Shown here one piece after another: positions 9,280 to 17,917 of a DNA stretch of 64,000 nt. Each line of letters opens with the position of its first letter. Position 1 is the stretch's first letter. Origin of the DNA: Rhabdonatronobacter sediminivivens (lineage in GTDB: Bacteria; Pseudomonadota; Alphaproteobacteria; Rhodobacterales; Rhodobacteraceae); contig NZ_JACBXS010000001.1 in assembly GCF_013415485.1 (NCBI RefSeq), positions 124,001 through 188,000 of the forward strand, read 5' to 3'. The position numbers and the translations under genes were made by a program. The notes below the pieces were generated by a model. That model was given only the letters and a program-made list of their open reading frames with translations. It did not search any database and was not told where the DNA came from.

Positions 9280-9701
9280 GCCCGGTCCGGCGGGATGGAA
9301 TAGGTCAGCCCCGCCCGCGCCACCGGCGGCGCCATCCCGTCCGAATACAGCAGCGCATCCCCCACCGCCAGCACGCGCCCCAGCTTGTGCAGCCGCGCGT
9401 CGGCGATGACATCCACCCCGGACGCCGGCTTGCGCATGAAATCGATGGAGCAGTTGGTCGTCACCGCCAGCCCCTTCGGCCCGACCATGGCCAGCACCGC
9501 CAGATAGATCGCCACATCCGCCAGCGCGAACATGGCCGGGCCGGACACGGTGCCGCCGGGGCGCAGGTGGCGCTCATGCGCCAGCAGCCGCACGCGCACG
9601 CGCATGGGGGCCACCTCCTCGATCATGAAGTCATCGTTGACCTGCTGAAACTCCCTGCGCAGGAAATCGCTCAGCGCCGCGCGGTCCATTTTCAGTTCCA
9701 T
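9276..9701 (-). CDS. PaaI-family hotdog thioesterase
   Basis: A 141-residue single hotdog-fold protein. The central stretch RPGGTVSGPAMFALADVAIY matches the PaaI/YbgC helix region where an aspartate (here in LADVA) supports catalysis, and TTNCSIDFMRKP matches the following strand. Such enzymes hydrolyse acyl-CoA thioesters in the cytoplasm. The start at 9701 has GAGGGGAAGGG just upstream. It is co-transcribed with, and overlaps by 4 nt, the rRNA methyltransferase gene; it diverges from an enoyl-CoA hydratase gene 59 nt away, so the two genes may share a promoter region. Substrate unknown. Confidence 0.82.
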   Translation of the reverse strand: MELKMDRAALSDFLRREFQQVNDDFMIEEVAPMRVRVRLLAHERHLRPGGTVSGPAMFALADVAIYLAVLAMVGPKGLAVTTNCSIDFMRKPASGVDVIADARLHKLGRVLAVGDALLYSDGMAPPVARAGLTYSIPPDRA

Positions 9702-9760
9702 GCCCTTCCCCTCGGCTGTCTGCGCGCATAGGTTTCCCTCAAACGGGGATGGAGGACAAG

Positions 9761-10555
9761 ATGAGCGACGATCTGGTGCAATGTGACGTCACGGCCGGGG
9801 TCGCCGTGCTGACCCTGAACCGGCCCGCGGCGCTGAATGCGCTGTCGGATGCCCTGATGGCGGCGCTCAAGGCGCGGCTGGAGGCGCTGGCCACGGACCC
9901 CGAAGCGCGGGTCATCATCCTGCGCGGCGCCGGCAAGGCCTTCTGTGCGGGCCATGACCTGAAGGAAATGCAGGCCGGGCGCGCGGCCGAGGACAAGGGC
10001 GCAGCCTATTTCGCCGACCTTTTTTCCCGCTGCTCTGAAATCATGCAGCTGATCCCCACCCTGCCGCAGCCGGTCATCGCGCAGGTCCATGGCATCGCCA
10101 CCGCCGCCGGATGCCAGCTGGTCGCCAGCTGTGACATGGCCGTGGCATCCGAAGAAACGCGCTTCGGGGTCAATGGCGTGAACATAGGGCTGTTCTGCTC
10201 CACGCCGATGGTGGCGCTGTCGCGCAACATCCCGCGCAAACAGGCGTTCGAGCTGCTGACCACCGGCGCCTTCATTAACGCCGGGCGCGCCGCCGAACTG
10301 GGGCTGGTCAACCGCGTGGTCGCCCCCGAGGCGCTGGAGGCCGAAACCCGCGCCCTGGCCGACACGGTCGCCGCCAAGCTGGGCGCCGCCGTGCGCATCG
10401 GCAAACGCGCCTTCTACGACCAGATCGACATGACCCTGCCCGAGGCCTACGCCCATACCGGCGCGGTCATGGTCGAAAACATGCTGCTGCGCGACACCGA
10501 TGAAGGCATCAGCGCCTTCATCGAAAAACGCAAACCCGACTGGGCCGCTGAATAG
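9761..10555 (+). CDS. Enoyl-CoA hydratase/isomerase family protein
   Basis: A 264-residue crotonase-fold protein with the oxyanion-hole motifs GKAFCAGHDLKEM and HGIATAAGCQLVASCD. It looks most like the ECHDC3 branch of the family, whose reaction is not well defined. The start at 9761 is set by GGAGG five nt upstream; an ATG at 9749 places the ribosome site inside the gene. It is followed after 18 nt by a thioredoxin-like gene and lies 0.75 kb before the valine-degradation genes, so a role in branched-chain acyl-CoA turnover is possible but not shown. The one typical crotonase acidic residue near the second motif is replaced (FGVNGVNIGLFC), so hydratase activity is uncertain. Confidence 0.82.
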   Translation: MSDDLVQCDVTAGVAVLTLNRPAALNALSDALMAALKARLEALATDPEARVIILRGAGKAFCAGHDLKEMQAGRAAEDKGAAYFADLFSRCSEIMQLIPTLPQPVIAQVHGIATAAGCQLVASCDMAVASEETRFGVNGVNIGLFCSTPMVALSRNIPRKQAFELLTTGAFINAGRAAELGLVNRVVAPEALEAETRALADTVAAKLGAAVRIGKRAFYDQIDMTLPEAYAHTGAVMVENMLLRDTDEGISAFIEKRKPDWAAE

Positions 10556-10573
10556 ACGCAACAGGAGGATACC

Positions 10574-11128
10574 ATGGCCGCCACACCCCCCGTCTGTGAT
10601 TTCGGCTGGAAGGCGCCGGGTTTCACCCTGCCCGCCACCGATGGCCAGAGCTACAGCTTCAACCAGATCGCCGGGCCAAAGGGCACGCTGGTCATGTTCA
10701 TCTGCAACCACTGCCCCTATGTGCTGGCGGTGCTGGACCGGATCCTGCGCGATGCGCGCGACCTGCAACCGCTTGGCATCGGCGTGGCGGCCATCTGCTC
10801 CAATGACGCCACAACCCACCCCGCCGACAGCTTCCCTGAAATGCAGCGGATGGCCCGCGACCACGCCTTCCCCTTCCCCTATCTGCATGACGAAAGCCAG
10901 GCGGTGGCGCAGGCCTGGGGCGCCGCCTGCACGCCGGATTTCTTCGGCTTCAACGCCGCTGGCGCGCTGCACTACCGCGGCCGGCTGGACGCCTCGGGCA
11001 GTCGCCCCGCCGCCCCCGATGCCCGGCGCGAGCTCTTCGACGCCATGGCCCGGATCGCCGAAACCGGCGCAGGCCCGCGCGAACAGACCCCGTCCATGGG
11101 CTGTTCGATCAAATGGCGCGCCGCCTGA
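10574..11128 (+). CDS. Thioredoxin-like/AhpC-TSA domain protein
   Basis: A 184-residue protein of the redoxin fold. APGFTLPATDGQSYSF is the usual strand opening, and VMFICNHCPYVLAV carries a CxxC pair at the position of the peroxiredoxin/TlpA active site. This CNHCPYV form belongs to a widespread group of uncharacterised thioredoxin-family proteins in Proteobacteria. No signal peptide is visible, so it is likely cytoplasmic. AGGAGG precedes the ATG by 8 nt. It shares a transcription unit with the enoyl-CoA hydratase gene. Confidence 0.82.
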   Translation: MAATPPVCDFGWKAPGFTLPATDGQSYSFNQIAGPKGTLVMFICNHCPYVLAVLDRILRDARDLQPLGIGVAAICSNDATTHPADSFPEMQRMARDHAFPFPYLHDESQAVAQAWGAACTPDFFGFNAAGALHYRGRLDASGSRPAAPDARRELFDAMARIAETGAGPREQTPSMGCSIKWRAA

Positions 11129-11307
11129 CCCCCTCGCGCAGCCGCAGCGCGGGCCTGCCCGCGCTGCCCGGCCCAACCGAAGGTGGCGGATTTCCAATCC
11201 GCCGCCTTTGGGCGGGAGCCCCCCGCTTGCAAAACTCTGGCAAGATTCGGCAATTAAACACCCGTTCAAATCAGGCCCCGCATGGGCCGTTGCCGGAGGA
11301 GACGCGC

Positions 11308-12453
11308 ATGGATTTCGCCCTGAGCGAGGAACAACAGGCCATATTCGACATGGCCCATGCCGTGGGCCAGGCCGAAATCGCCCCCCACGCCCGCGCATGG
11401 GAGGCCGAAGGCACCATCCCGCGCGACCTCTGGCCCAAACTGGCCGAGCTTGGCTTCGGCGGCCTCTATGTCTCCGAGGATTCGGGCGGCACGGGCCTCA
11501 CCCGCCTTGACGCGACCCTGGTGTTCGAGGCCCTGTCCATGGCCTGCCCCTCGGTCGCCTCCTTCCTGTCGATCCACAACATGTGCGCCGCCATGCTGGA
11601 CAAATTCGCCAGCGAGGACCTCAAGGCCCGCATCCTCACCCCCGCCATCGGGCTGGAGACGGTGCTCAGCTACTGCCTGACCGAACCCGGCGCAGGCTCG
11701 GATGCCGCGTCCCTGCGCACCAGGGCCGCCCGCACGAACGAGGGCTACACCCTCACCGGCACCAAGGCCTTCATCTCGGGCGGGGGCTATTCGGATGCCT
11801 ATGTGGTCATGGCCCGCACCGGCGAGCCCGGGCCAAAGGGCATCTCGGCGCTGCTGGTGGAAACCGGCGCGCCGGGGCTCAGCTTCGGGGGGCTTGAAGA
11901 CAAGATGGGCTGGCGCTCCCAGCCCACCCGGCAGGTGCAGTTCGACGATTGCCCGGTCCCCGCCGCCAACCTGATCGGCGACGAAGGCGCGGGCTTTCGC
12001 TACGCCATGAACGGGCTTGATGGCGGGCGGCTCAACATCGCCGCCTGTAGCCTCGGCGGCGCGCAGGCGGCGCTGGATGCGACCATCGCCTACATGGGCG
12101 AGCGGCGTGCTTTCGGCAAACGGCTGGACGAGTTCCAGGCGCTGCAATTCCGCCTTGCCGACCTGGAGATCGAACTGCAATCCGCCCGCACCTTCCTGCG
12201 CCAGGCGGCGTGGAAACTGGACACCGGCGCCCCCGATGCCACCCGCTTCTGCGCCATGGCCAAGAAGCTGGTCACCGAAACCGGCAGCCGCGTGGCCGAT
12301 CAATGCCTGCAACTCCACGGCGGATACGGCTATCTGGCCGATTACGGGATCGAAAAGATCGTGCGCGACCTGCGCGTGCACCAGATCCTTGAAGGCACGA
12401 ACGAGATCATGCGCCTGATCACCGCGCGCGCACTTCTGGCCGAGAGGGGCTGA
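11308..12453 (+). CDS. Acyl-CoA dehydrogenase, probable isobutyryl-CoA dehydrogenase
   Basis: A 381-residue flavoprotein of the acyl-CoA dehydrogenase family: helical N-domain from MDFALSEEQQAIFDM, FAD strand motif YCLTEPGAGSDAASLRT, and C-terminal ILEGTNEIMRLITARALL. The catalytic-base region is near YGIEKIVRDLRVHQILEG. It is directly abutted by 3-hydroxyisobutyryl-CoA hydrolase and mmsB, the classic gene order for valine degradation, so it very likely oxidises isobutyryl-CoA to methacrylyl-CoA. The start at 11308 has GGAGGA 8 nt upstream; the frame is open back to 11113 without a comparable site. Confidence 0.88.
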   Translation: MDFALSEEQQAIFDMAHAVGQAEIAPHARAWEAEGTIPRDLWPKLAELGFGGLYVSEDSGGTGLTRLDATLVFEALSMACPSVASFLSIHNMCAAMLDKFASEDLKARILTPAIGLETVLSYCLTEPGAGSDAASLRTRAARTNEGYTLTGTKAFISGGGYSDAYVVMARTGEPGPKGISALLVETGAPGLSFGGLEDKMGWRSQPTRQVQFDDCPVPAANLIGDEGAGFRYAMNGLDGGRLNIAACSLGGAQAALDATIAYMGERRAFGKRLDEFQALQFRLADLEIELQSARTFLRQAAWKLDTGAPDATRFCAMAKKLVTETGSRVADQCLQLHGGYGYLADYGIEKIVRDLRVHQILEGTNEIMRLITARALLAERG

Positions 12454-13518
12454 ATGGAACCGGAACTGCTTGTCCGCACCGAGGGCCGCGCCGGGCGGCT
12501 AACCCTGAACCGCCCCAAGGCGCTGAACGCCCTGACCCATGCGCAATGTCTGGAAACGACCGAGGCCCTGACCCGCTGGCGCGATGACCCATCGGTGGCG
12601 CTGGTGATCCTGGACGCCACCGGGGACCGCGCCTTCTGCGCCGGCGGCGATATCGCCTATATGTATGAACAGGGCCGCGCGGGAAATTTCGACGCAGGCC
12701 GCGCCTTCTGGCGCGATGAATACCGCATGAACGCACTTCTGGCGGATTATCCGAAACCTGTGGTCAGCTTCCTGCACGGCTTCGTCATGGGCGGCGGCGT
12801 GGGCTATGGCTGCCATGTCGCGCATCGTGTGGTGGCCGAGGATACGCAGATTTCCATGCCGGAATGCGGCATCGGGCTGATCCCGGATGTGGGCGGCACG
12901 CTGCTTCTGGCCCGCGCGCCCGGGCGCCTGGGGCTGCATCTGGGGCTGACGGGCGCGCGTATGGGGCCGGGCGATGCGGTTCACATGGGCTTTGCCGACC
13001 ATTTCATCCCCCGCGCCGACTGGCCCGACCTCATGGCGCAGCTCTGCCAGACGGGCGATGCATCGCTGCTTGCCACAGCCGCGCAACCCGCACCCGAAAG
13101 CCCGCTGGCGGAAGCCGCAGACACGCTGAACGCCGCCTATGGTGCCACAGGCGAAGGCGGGGCGCAGGTGGCGGCAATCATGGCCCGGCTGGCCGAGACA
13201 CCCGGCGACACCGCCGCCGCGGCACTCAAGGCGCTGAAACGCAACAGCCCGCTCAGCCTGGCCTGCACGGCGGCAATGATCGGCGCGCAGGACGGCGCCG
13301 ATATCCGCGCCGCCCTGCGCGCCGAATTTCGCTGGGTCTGGCGCAGCATGGACCGGGGCGATTTTCTGGAAGGGATCCGCGCCGCAATCATAGACAAGGA
13401 CCGCAGCCCGCGCTGGCGCCATGACGGCATCGACGCCGTCACCGCCGCCGAGGTCGCTGAAATGCTGGCGCCGCTGGGCGCGGATGACCTGACATTCGAG
13501 GAGGAGGAGCAGGCATGA
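12454..13518 (+). CDS. 3-hydroxyisobutyryl-CoA hydrolase
   Basis: A 354-residue crotonase-family protein, longer than simple hydratases (about 260), with the hydrolase-type motifs RAFCAGGDIAYMYEQG, HGFVMGGGVGYGCH and MPECGIGLIPDVGGTLLL (the catalytic glutamate/aspartate region of HIBYL-CoA hydrolases). It releases 3-hydroxyisobutyrate from its CoA ester in valine catabolism, the only step that frees the carbon skeleton from CoA. It begins immediately after the dehydrogenase stop codon and overlaps mmsB by 4 nt, so the three genes are one operon. Confidence 0.9.
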   Translation: MEPELLVRTEGRAGRLTLNRPKALNALTHAQCLETTEALTRWRDDPSVALVILDATGDRAFCAGGDIAYMYEQGRAGNFDAGRAFWRDEYRMNALLADYPKPVVSFLHGFVMGGGVGYGCHVAHRVVAEDTQISMPECGIGLIPDVGGTLLLARAPGRLGLHLGLTGARMGPGDAVHMGFADHFIPRADWPDLMAQLCQTGDASLLATAAQPAPESPLAEAADTLNAAYGATGEGGAQVAAIMARLAETPGDTAAAALKALKRNSPLSLACTAAMIGAQDGADIRAALRAEFRWVWRSMDRGDFLEGIRAAIIDKDRSPRWRHDGIDAVTAAEVAEMLAPLGADDLTFEEEEQA

Positions 13519-14387
13519 AGATCGGATTCATCGGACTGGGCAACATGGGCGGCCCCATGGCCGCCAATCTGGCCCGCGCAGGCCACGCGGTGACAGGCTT
13601 TGACCTGGCCGCCCCCATGCCCGAGGGCGTCACCCCTGCCGACAGCGCCGAAGCCGCGGCCGAGGGCGCCGAGGTGGTGATCACAATGCTGCCCAATGGC
13701 GATATCCTGCGCAAGGTGGCCGCACAGGTGATCCCGGCCATGCCCCCCGGCGCGGTGCTGTGTGATTGCTCCACCGTCGATGTGGAAAGCACCCGCGCGG
13801 TGGCGCATCAGGCTGAAGCCGCAGGAGTGGGCGCGCTGGACGCGCCGGTGTCCGGCGGCGTGGGCGGGGCGGCGGCCGGCACGCTGACCTTCATGGTCGG
13901 CGGGTCGGATGACGCCTTTGCCACGGTGCAGCCGCTGTTCGAGATCATGGGCCAGAAAGCCGTGCATTGCGGCGCCCCCGGCGCGGGCCAGGCCGCCAAG
14001 ATCTGCAACAACATGATCCTGGGCGTGACCATGATCGCCACCTGCGAGGCTTTTGCCCTGGCCGACAAGCTGGGCCTGGACCGCCAGAAGATGTTCGATG
14101 TGGTCAGCACCTCCTCGGGCTACAGCTGGAGCATGAACGCCTATTGCCCGGCCCCCGGGGTTGGTCCGCAATCGCCCGCCGACAACGGCTACACACCCGG
14201 TTTCGCGGCCGAGCTGATGCTCAAGGACCTGCGCCTGAGCCAGATAGCCGCCGAGGCCGCCGACGCCGACACCCCCATGGGCGCCCGCGCCACCGAGCTT
14301 TACACCCAATTCGTCGAGGCCGAGGATGGCAACGGGCGCGATTTCTCGGCCATGCTGCCCCGGTTCGAAGGGCGCGGACGGGGCTGA
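13515..14387 (+). CDS. mmsB: 3-hydroxyisobutyrate dehydrogenase
   Basis: A 290-residue NAD-dependent beta-hydroxyacid dehydrogenase: GFIGLGNMGGPMAANLARAG for the dinucleotide, DAPVSGGVGGAAAGTLTFM for substrate binding and GAGQAAKICNNMILG with the catalytic lysine. It oxidises 3-hydroxyisobutyrate to methylmalonate semialdehyde, the step after the preceding hydrolase. Its start overlaps the hydrolase stop (ATGA) and AGGAGGAG precedes it. Methylmalonate-semialdehyde dehydrogenase (mmsA), the next enzyme, is not in this window. Confidence 0.93.
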   Translation: MKIGFIGLGNMGGPMAANLARAGHAVTGFDLAAPMPEGVTPADSAEAAAEGAEVVITMLPNGDILRKVAAQVIPAMPPGAVLCDCSTVDVESTRAVAHQAEAAGVGALDAPVSGGVGGAAAGTLTFMVGGSDDAFATVQPLFEIMGQKAVHCGAPGAGQAAKICNNMILGVTMIATCEAFALADKLGLDRQKMFDVVSTSSGYSWSMNAYCPAPGVGPQSPADNGYTPGFAAELMLKDLRLSQIAAEAADADTPMGARATELYTQFVEAEDGNGRDFSAMLPRFEGRGRG

Positions 14388-14474
14388 CCGGGCCGTCGCG
14401 CGCGGCATCCCGTCGCGCGCGCCACGCCGCGCTTCGCTCTTGCCATTCGCGCGCAGGCAGGGTTTCGTCGGGGG

Positions 14475-14945
14475 ATGCTGCGTGTTCTGGATTATCCTCC
14501 GATCTGGTTGCTGGCCGCCCTGGCGCTGGCTTGGGCCAGCACGTTTGTCTGGGCGGCTCCGGGGGCGATGATGGTGGCGGCGGGCTGGGCGCTGGTGGCG
14601 CTGGCCGCGGCGCTGATGGCCATCGCCGCAGGCCGCTTCCTGCGCCATCGCACCACCATCGTGCCCCATCGCGTCCCCGATGCGCTGATCACCGACGGCA
14701 TCTTTGCCCTCAGCCGCAATCCGATCTATCTGGCCGATGTGATCCTGCTGGCCGGGTTCATCCTGATCTGGGGCGCGCATCTGGGCTGGCCGCTGGTTCC
14801 CGCGCTGGCCTGGGTGCTGCAACGCCGCTTCATCCTGCCCGAAGAGGCCCGGCTGCGCGCCGCCTTCGGCCCGCAGGCCGAGGCCTATTTCAACCGCACC
14901 GGACGCTGGGTGCACCTGCCGCAGGGAGGCCGCAATGCGATATGA
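14475..14945 (+). CDS. Isoprenylcysteine methyltransferase (ICMT/PEMT)-like membrane protein
   Basis: A 156-residue integral membrane protein with about four hydrophobic helices. The C-terminal part has the ICMT/phospholipid-methyltransferase pattern: TDGIFALSRNPIYLADVILL and an acidic/arginine segment FILPEEARLRAAFG followed by AYFNRTGRWV. Bacterial members methylate unknown small or lipid substrates with SAM. Its 3' end overlaps the start of the patatin gene by 11 nt. The ribosome site before the ATG is weak (GGGG directly adjacent), so the start is less certain than the frame. Confidence 0.75.
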   Translation: MLRVLDYPPIWLLAALALAWASTFVWAAPGAMMVAAGWALVALAAALMAIAAGRFLRHRTTIVPHRVPDALITDGIFALSRNPIYLADVILLAGFILIWGAHLGWPLVPALAWVLQRRFILPEEARLRAAFGPQAEAYFNRTGRWVHLPQGGRNAI

Positions 14946-15978
14946 GGTCAAGCGGATCAATCTGGCACTGCAGGGTGGCGGCGCGCATGGGGCGTTCACC
15001 TGGGGTGTCCTGGACCGGCTGCTGCAGGAACGTGATATCGAGATCGCGGGCGTTTCGGGCACCTCGGCCGGGGCGCTGAATGCGGCGGCGCTGAAGGCCG
15101 GGCTGGTCTCGGGCGGCCCCGAGGAAGCCCGCCGCGTGCTGGACCGCATCTGGCACCAGGTCGGCGCGGTGCGTGACATGCGCATGACCGGGTGGTTCGC
15201 GAGCTTCCTGCCGCCGGTGGGGGCGCTCAATTCCCTGGCCGAAACCTTCATGCCGCTCAACCCCATGGAGGTTGCCACCCGGCTGGTCAGCCCCTATGCC
15301 TATGGCCCGCTCTACCGCAACCCGCTGGAGGGTGTGGTCCGCAGCCTGCGCTTCGATCAGGTCTGCGCCCATGAGGGCCCGGCCCTGTTCATCGCCGCCA
15401 CCAATGTCCGCACCGGCAAGATCCGGGTGTTCGAGCATGAGGAAATCTCATCCGAGGCGATCCTGGCCTCGGCCTGCCTGCCCACAGTGTTTCAGGCGGT
15501 GGAATTCGAAGACCCGAAGACCGGGCAAGTCGAGGCCTTCTGGGATGGCGGCTATACCGGAAACCCGGCGCTGTTCCCGCTCTTCGACCCTGAGTTGCCC
15601 CGGGATATCGTGATCGTCAACATCAACCCGCTGTTGCGCGACATGGTCCCGCAGACGCCGCAGAACATACAGAACCGCGTCAACGAGATCAGCTTCAACT
15701 CCTCGCTTCTGCGGGAGTTACGCGCCATCGGCTTCGTCAAGCGGCTGATCGGCGAGGGGCGGATCCCCGAAGGCGCCATGAAGGACGTGCTGGTGCATAT
15801 GGTCAGCGATGACAACCTGATGAACTCATTGTCGGTCACCAGCAAGCTGGCGCCGACCCCGTATCTGCTGCATGAGCTGAAAGAGGCGGGGCGACGCGCC
15901 TGCGGGGGCTTTCTGGAACAGCACAAGGGCGCGCTGAACACCGAGGCGACGGTAGATCTCGCCGCGCTCTTCAACTGA
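14935..15978 (+). CDS. Patatin-like phospholipase
   Basis: A 347-residue serine acyl hydrolase. The three family blocks are present: the oxyanion motif LQGGGAHGAFTWGVLD, the nucleophile elbow GTSAGAL (GxSxG) and the DG(G) dyad in FWDGGYTGNPALF. Patatins cleave acyl chains from glycerolipids; bacterial forms act on membrane lipids or storage-polymer surfaces. It has no signal peptide. A good ribosome site (GGGAGG) lies inside the preceding methyltransferase gene, whose end it overlaps, so the two are coupled. A G-quadruplex-loop palindrome begins 26 nt after its stop. Confidence 0.88.
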   Translation: MRYEVKRINLALQGGGAHGAFTWGVLDRLLQERDIEIAGVSGTSAGALNAAALKAGLVSGGPEEARRVLDRIWHQVGAVRDMRMTGWFASFLPPVGALNSLAETFMPLNPMEVATRLVSPYAYGPLYRNPLEGVVRSLRFDQVCAHEGPALFIAATNVRTGKIRVFEHEEISSEAILASACLPTVFQAVEFEDPKTGQVEAFWDGGYTGNPALFPLFDPELPRDIVIVNINPLLRDMVPQTPQNIQNRVNEISFNSSLLRELRAIGFVKRLIGEGRIPEGAMKDVLVHMVSDDNLMNSLSVTSKLAPTPYLLHELKEAGRRACGGFLEQHKGALNTEATVDLAALFN

Positions 15979-16004
15979 GCCCTGCGCCCAATAACACACC
16001 GGAG

Positions 16005-16061
16005 CACCCTGCGCCCGGCACGCCTCCCACCCACCCACCCCGGCGCGCCGGGCGCAGGGTG
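16005..16061 (+). repeat. Palindromic element A with a four-tract C3 (G-quadruplex) loop
   Basis: Left arm 16005-16024 and right arm 16042-16061 pair over 19 of 20 positions. The 17-nt loop TCCCACCCACCCACCCC contains four C-tracts separated by single A residues. Its complement, GGGGTGGGTGGGTGGGA, is a canonical one-nucleotide-loop G-quadruplex. The C-rich strand is the coding strand of the upstream patatin gene. Confidence 0.85.
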
Positions 16062-16261
16062 CGCGCCAATCGATCGATGCTCCAATGCATAACCGCGCGA
16101 ACTGCGCGGAGGGCGCATCGGATTTGCAAGCGTCCTCACATGCCCAGATGTGGGAGGCATACACGGACGCAAACACCGTTTTTGGCCTGACTTTTCCTTG
16201 ATGTCGGAGAGCGTCCAGACGTCGCAACAATCTCCCTGTCCAGTGCGCTCGCGCGCTGGGC

Positions 16262-16312
16262 AGCGCCCCCGAGGCGCGCGGGCGGGTGGGTGGGGCGCGG
16301 CTCGGGGGCGCT
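16262..16312 (-). repeat. Palindromic element B with a four-tract G3 loop
   Basis: Arms 16262-16278 and 16296-16312 pair over 16 of 17 positions around a 17-nt loop, CGGGCGGGTGGGTGGGG on the plus strand. Read on the minus strand, both arms are identical base for base to those of element C at 55244, including the single mismatch, and the loop has the same length. The C-rich strand is the coding strand of tig, which ends upstream of it on the minus strand. Confidence 0.85.
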
Positions 16313-16418
16313 TGCAACATCTGCAAGAAATGAAGCGACCGGCGCATCGGGGCGCGGTCGACAACCGCGCCTCCGGTTGCGGCGCAGCAGTTCACGCAAT
16401 AACGAATTGCTCCAATAA

Positions 16419-16449
16419 GAGAAGGCGCCCACGAGCGGGGCGCCTTCTC
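16419..16449 (-). terminator. Rho-independent terminator of tig
   Basis: An 11-bp perfect stem (GAGAAGGCGCC / GGCGCCTTCTC) with a 9-nt loop lies 27 nt after the tig stop. On the minus strand it is followed by TTATTGG, a short and imperfect T-run. Confidence 0.75.
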
Positions 16450-16475
16450 GCAAACCAAATCCTGGAACCTGTGGC

Positions 16476-17807
16476 TCAGTCTTCGTCCAGCGCCTCTACA
16501 GCCTTCTGCAGCGCGTCCTTGTCGATCTCCTTCTCGGTCACGCTCACCTGTTCGACCACGTGATCGACAACCTTGTCCTCGAAGATCGGCGCGCGCAGTT
16601 GTTGCTGCATCTGCGGGTTCTGCTGGATAAACTCGAAGAACTGGCGCTCCTGACCGGGATACTGGCGGGCCTGCTGGATGACCGCCTGGGTCATTTCCTG
16701 ATCGCTCACCTCGATCTCGGCCTTCGAGCCGATCTCGGCCAGCAGCAGGCCCAGCTTCACCCGGCGCTCGGCCAGTTTCACATGTTCCTCGGTGGGTTCG
16801 ATCTCGCCATGGCTGTGATCGTTGGGATCGGTATCCTTGTTCTCGTCATGCCAGAGCTGGTGCGCGATCTGCTTGGCCTCGGCCTCCACCAGCGAGGGCG
16901 GCAGGTCGAAGGTCACGGTTTCATCCAGTTGATCCAGCAGGCCGCGCTTCATCACCGCGCGGGCGGCCTGGGCGTATTCGGCCTCCAGCCGCTCACGGAT
17001 CTGGCCCTTCAGCGTGTCCAGATCCTCCACCCCGAAGCGCGTGGCCAGTTCGTCATCGATCTTCGCTTCGGCGGGGGCCTTCACGGCCTTGATGGTGCAG
17101 TCGAACACGGCTTCCTTGCCGGCCAGATGCTCGGCGCCGTAATCGTCGGGGAAGGACACCGTGACGGCCTTCTCCTCCCCGGCGCTGGCGCCGACCAGCT
17201 GCTCCTCGAAGCCCGGGATGAACTGGCCCGATCCCAGCACGAGGGCGAAATCCTCGGCCGCGCCGCCCTCGAACGGCTCGCCGTCGATCTTGCCGACGAA
17301 ATCGAGGGTCAGCTGGTCGCCATCTTCGGCGGCGCCGTCCTTGTCCTCGAAGCTCTGGGCGGATTTGGCCAGGTTCTCCAGCGCCTCATCGACGGCGACG
17401 TCATCGGCCTTGACCACCAGCTTTTCCAGGGTAATCCCGCTCAGGTCCGGCAGCTCGATCTGCGGCAGGGCCTCGTAGTTCAGGGCCACCACCACGTCAT
17501 CGCCTTCGGACCAGTCCTCGTTGGTCATGGTCACATCGGGGCGCATGGCGGGGCGGTCGCCGCTGTCCTCGAAATGCTTGTTCATGGCGCCGTCGACGGC
17601 TTCCTGCATGGCCTCGCCCAGCAGACGCTTGCCGAACTGGCGCTTCAGGAGCGGCATGGGCACCTTGCCCTTGCGAAAGCCCTTCATCTCGATCTCGGGC
17701 TGCGCTTCGGACAGTTTCTCATCCACCTTGGCATCCAGCTCGGCGGCGGTGACGGTGATCGTATACCCGCGCTTGAGGCCTTCGTTCAGGGTCTCGGTGA
17801 CCTGCAT
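16476..17807 (-). CDS. tig: Trigger factor
   Basis: A 443-residue ribosome-associated chaperone and peptidyl-prolyl isomerase. The N-terminal ribosome-binding domain has the family signature [16 protein letters not shown] (residues about 45-60). The middle FKBP-like domain includes [20 protein letters not shown], and the acidic C-terminal arm extends to the end. Length matches the family (430-450). The gene lies between a terminator-bearing convergent region and a tRNA-Leu gene on the same strand. Confidence 0.97.
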   Translation of the reverse strand: MQVTETLNEGLKRGYTITVTAAELDAKVDEKLSEAQPEIEMKGFRKGKVPMPLLKRQFGKRLLGEAMQEAVDGAMNKHFEDSGDRPAMRPDVTMTNEDWSEGDDVVVALNYEALPQIELPDLSGITLEKLVVKADDVAVDEALENLAKSAQSFEDKDGAAEDGDQLTLDFVGKIDGEPFEGGAAEDFALVLGSGQFIPGFEEQLVGASAGEEKAVTVSFPDDYGAEHLAGKEAVFDCTIKAVKAPAEAKIDDELATRFGVEDLDTLKGQIRERLEAEYAQAARAVMKRGLLDQLDETVTFDLPPSLVEAEAKQIAHQLWHDENKDTDPNDHSHGEIEPTEEHVKLAERRVKLGLLLAEIGSKAEIEVSDQEMTQAVIQQARQYPGQERQFFEFIQQNPQMQQQLRAPIFEDKVVDHVVEQVSVTEKEIDKDALQKAVEALDED

Positions 17808-17832
17808 TCTGTTGTTTCCCTTCGCTTCGATC

Positions 17833-17917
17833 TGGTGCGGGTGGAGGGACTTGAACCCCCACGCCTTGCGGCGCCAGAACCTAAATCTGGTGCGTCTGCC
17901 AATTTCGCCACACCCGC
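17833..17917 (-). tRNA. tRNA-Leu (anticodon UAG)
   Basis: Reading the minus strand from 17917: acceptor arm GCGGGTG pairs with CACCCGC near the 3' end. The D-loop, a 7-nt anticodon loop TTTAGGT flanked by CCAGA/TCTGG (anticodon TAG), a long variable arm typical of leucine tRNA (GCGCCGCAAGGCGT) and a T-arm with GGTTCAAGTCC follow. The CCA end is encoded at 17833-17835. It reads CUA and related CUN codons. Confidence 0.95.

Larger units (their letters stand above)
15979..16475. other. 497-nt convergent intergenic region with two palindromic elements
   Basis: Non-coding gap between the 3' ends of the patatin gene and tig. It holds two large palindromes (16005-16061 and 16262-16312) with G-quadruplex-type loops, a smaller inverted repeat after the second (CTTGCA-5 nt-TGCAAG at 16310-16326), and the tig terminator. 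The central part (about 16070-16250) is less GC-rich than the genes. I see no supported gene; frames that cross it have no start signal or family features. Confidence 0.7.

Noticed and set aside
9692-11398. 568-codon minus-strand frame across the enoyl-CoA hydratase and thioredoxin-like genes
   Set aside because: It runs opposite two genes with good ribosome sites and clear family motifs, and its own sequence is low-complexity.
16050-16310. CRISPR-like or tandem-repeat array in the region after the patatin gene
   Set aside because: The repeated CCCACCC runs are within-loop tracts of two palindromes; there are no regularly spaced repeats and unique spacers.
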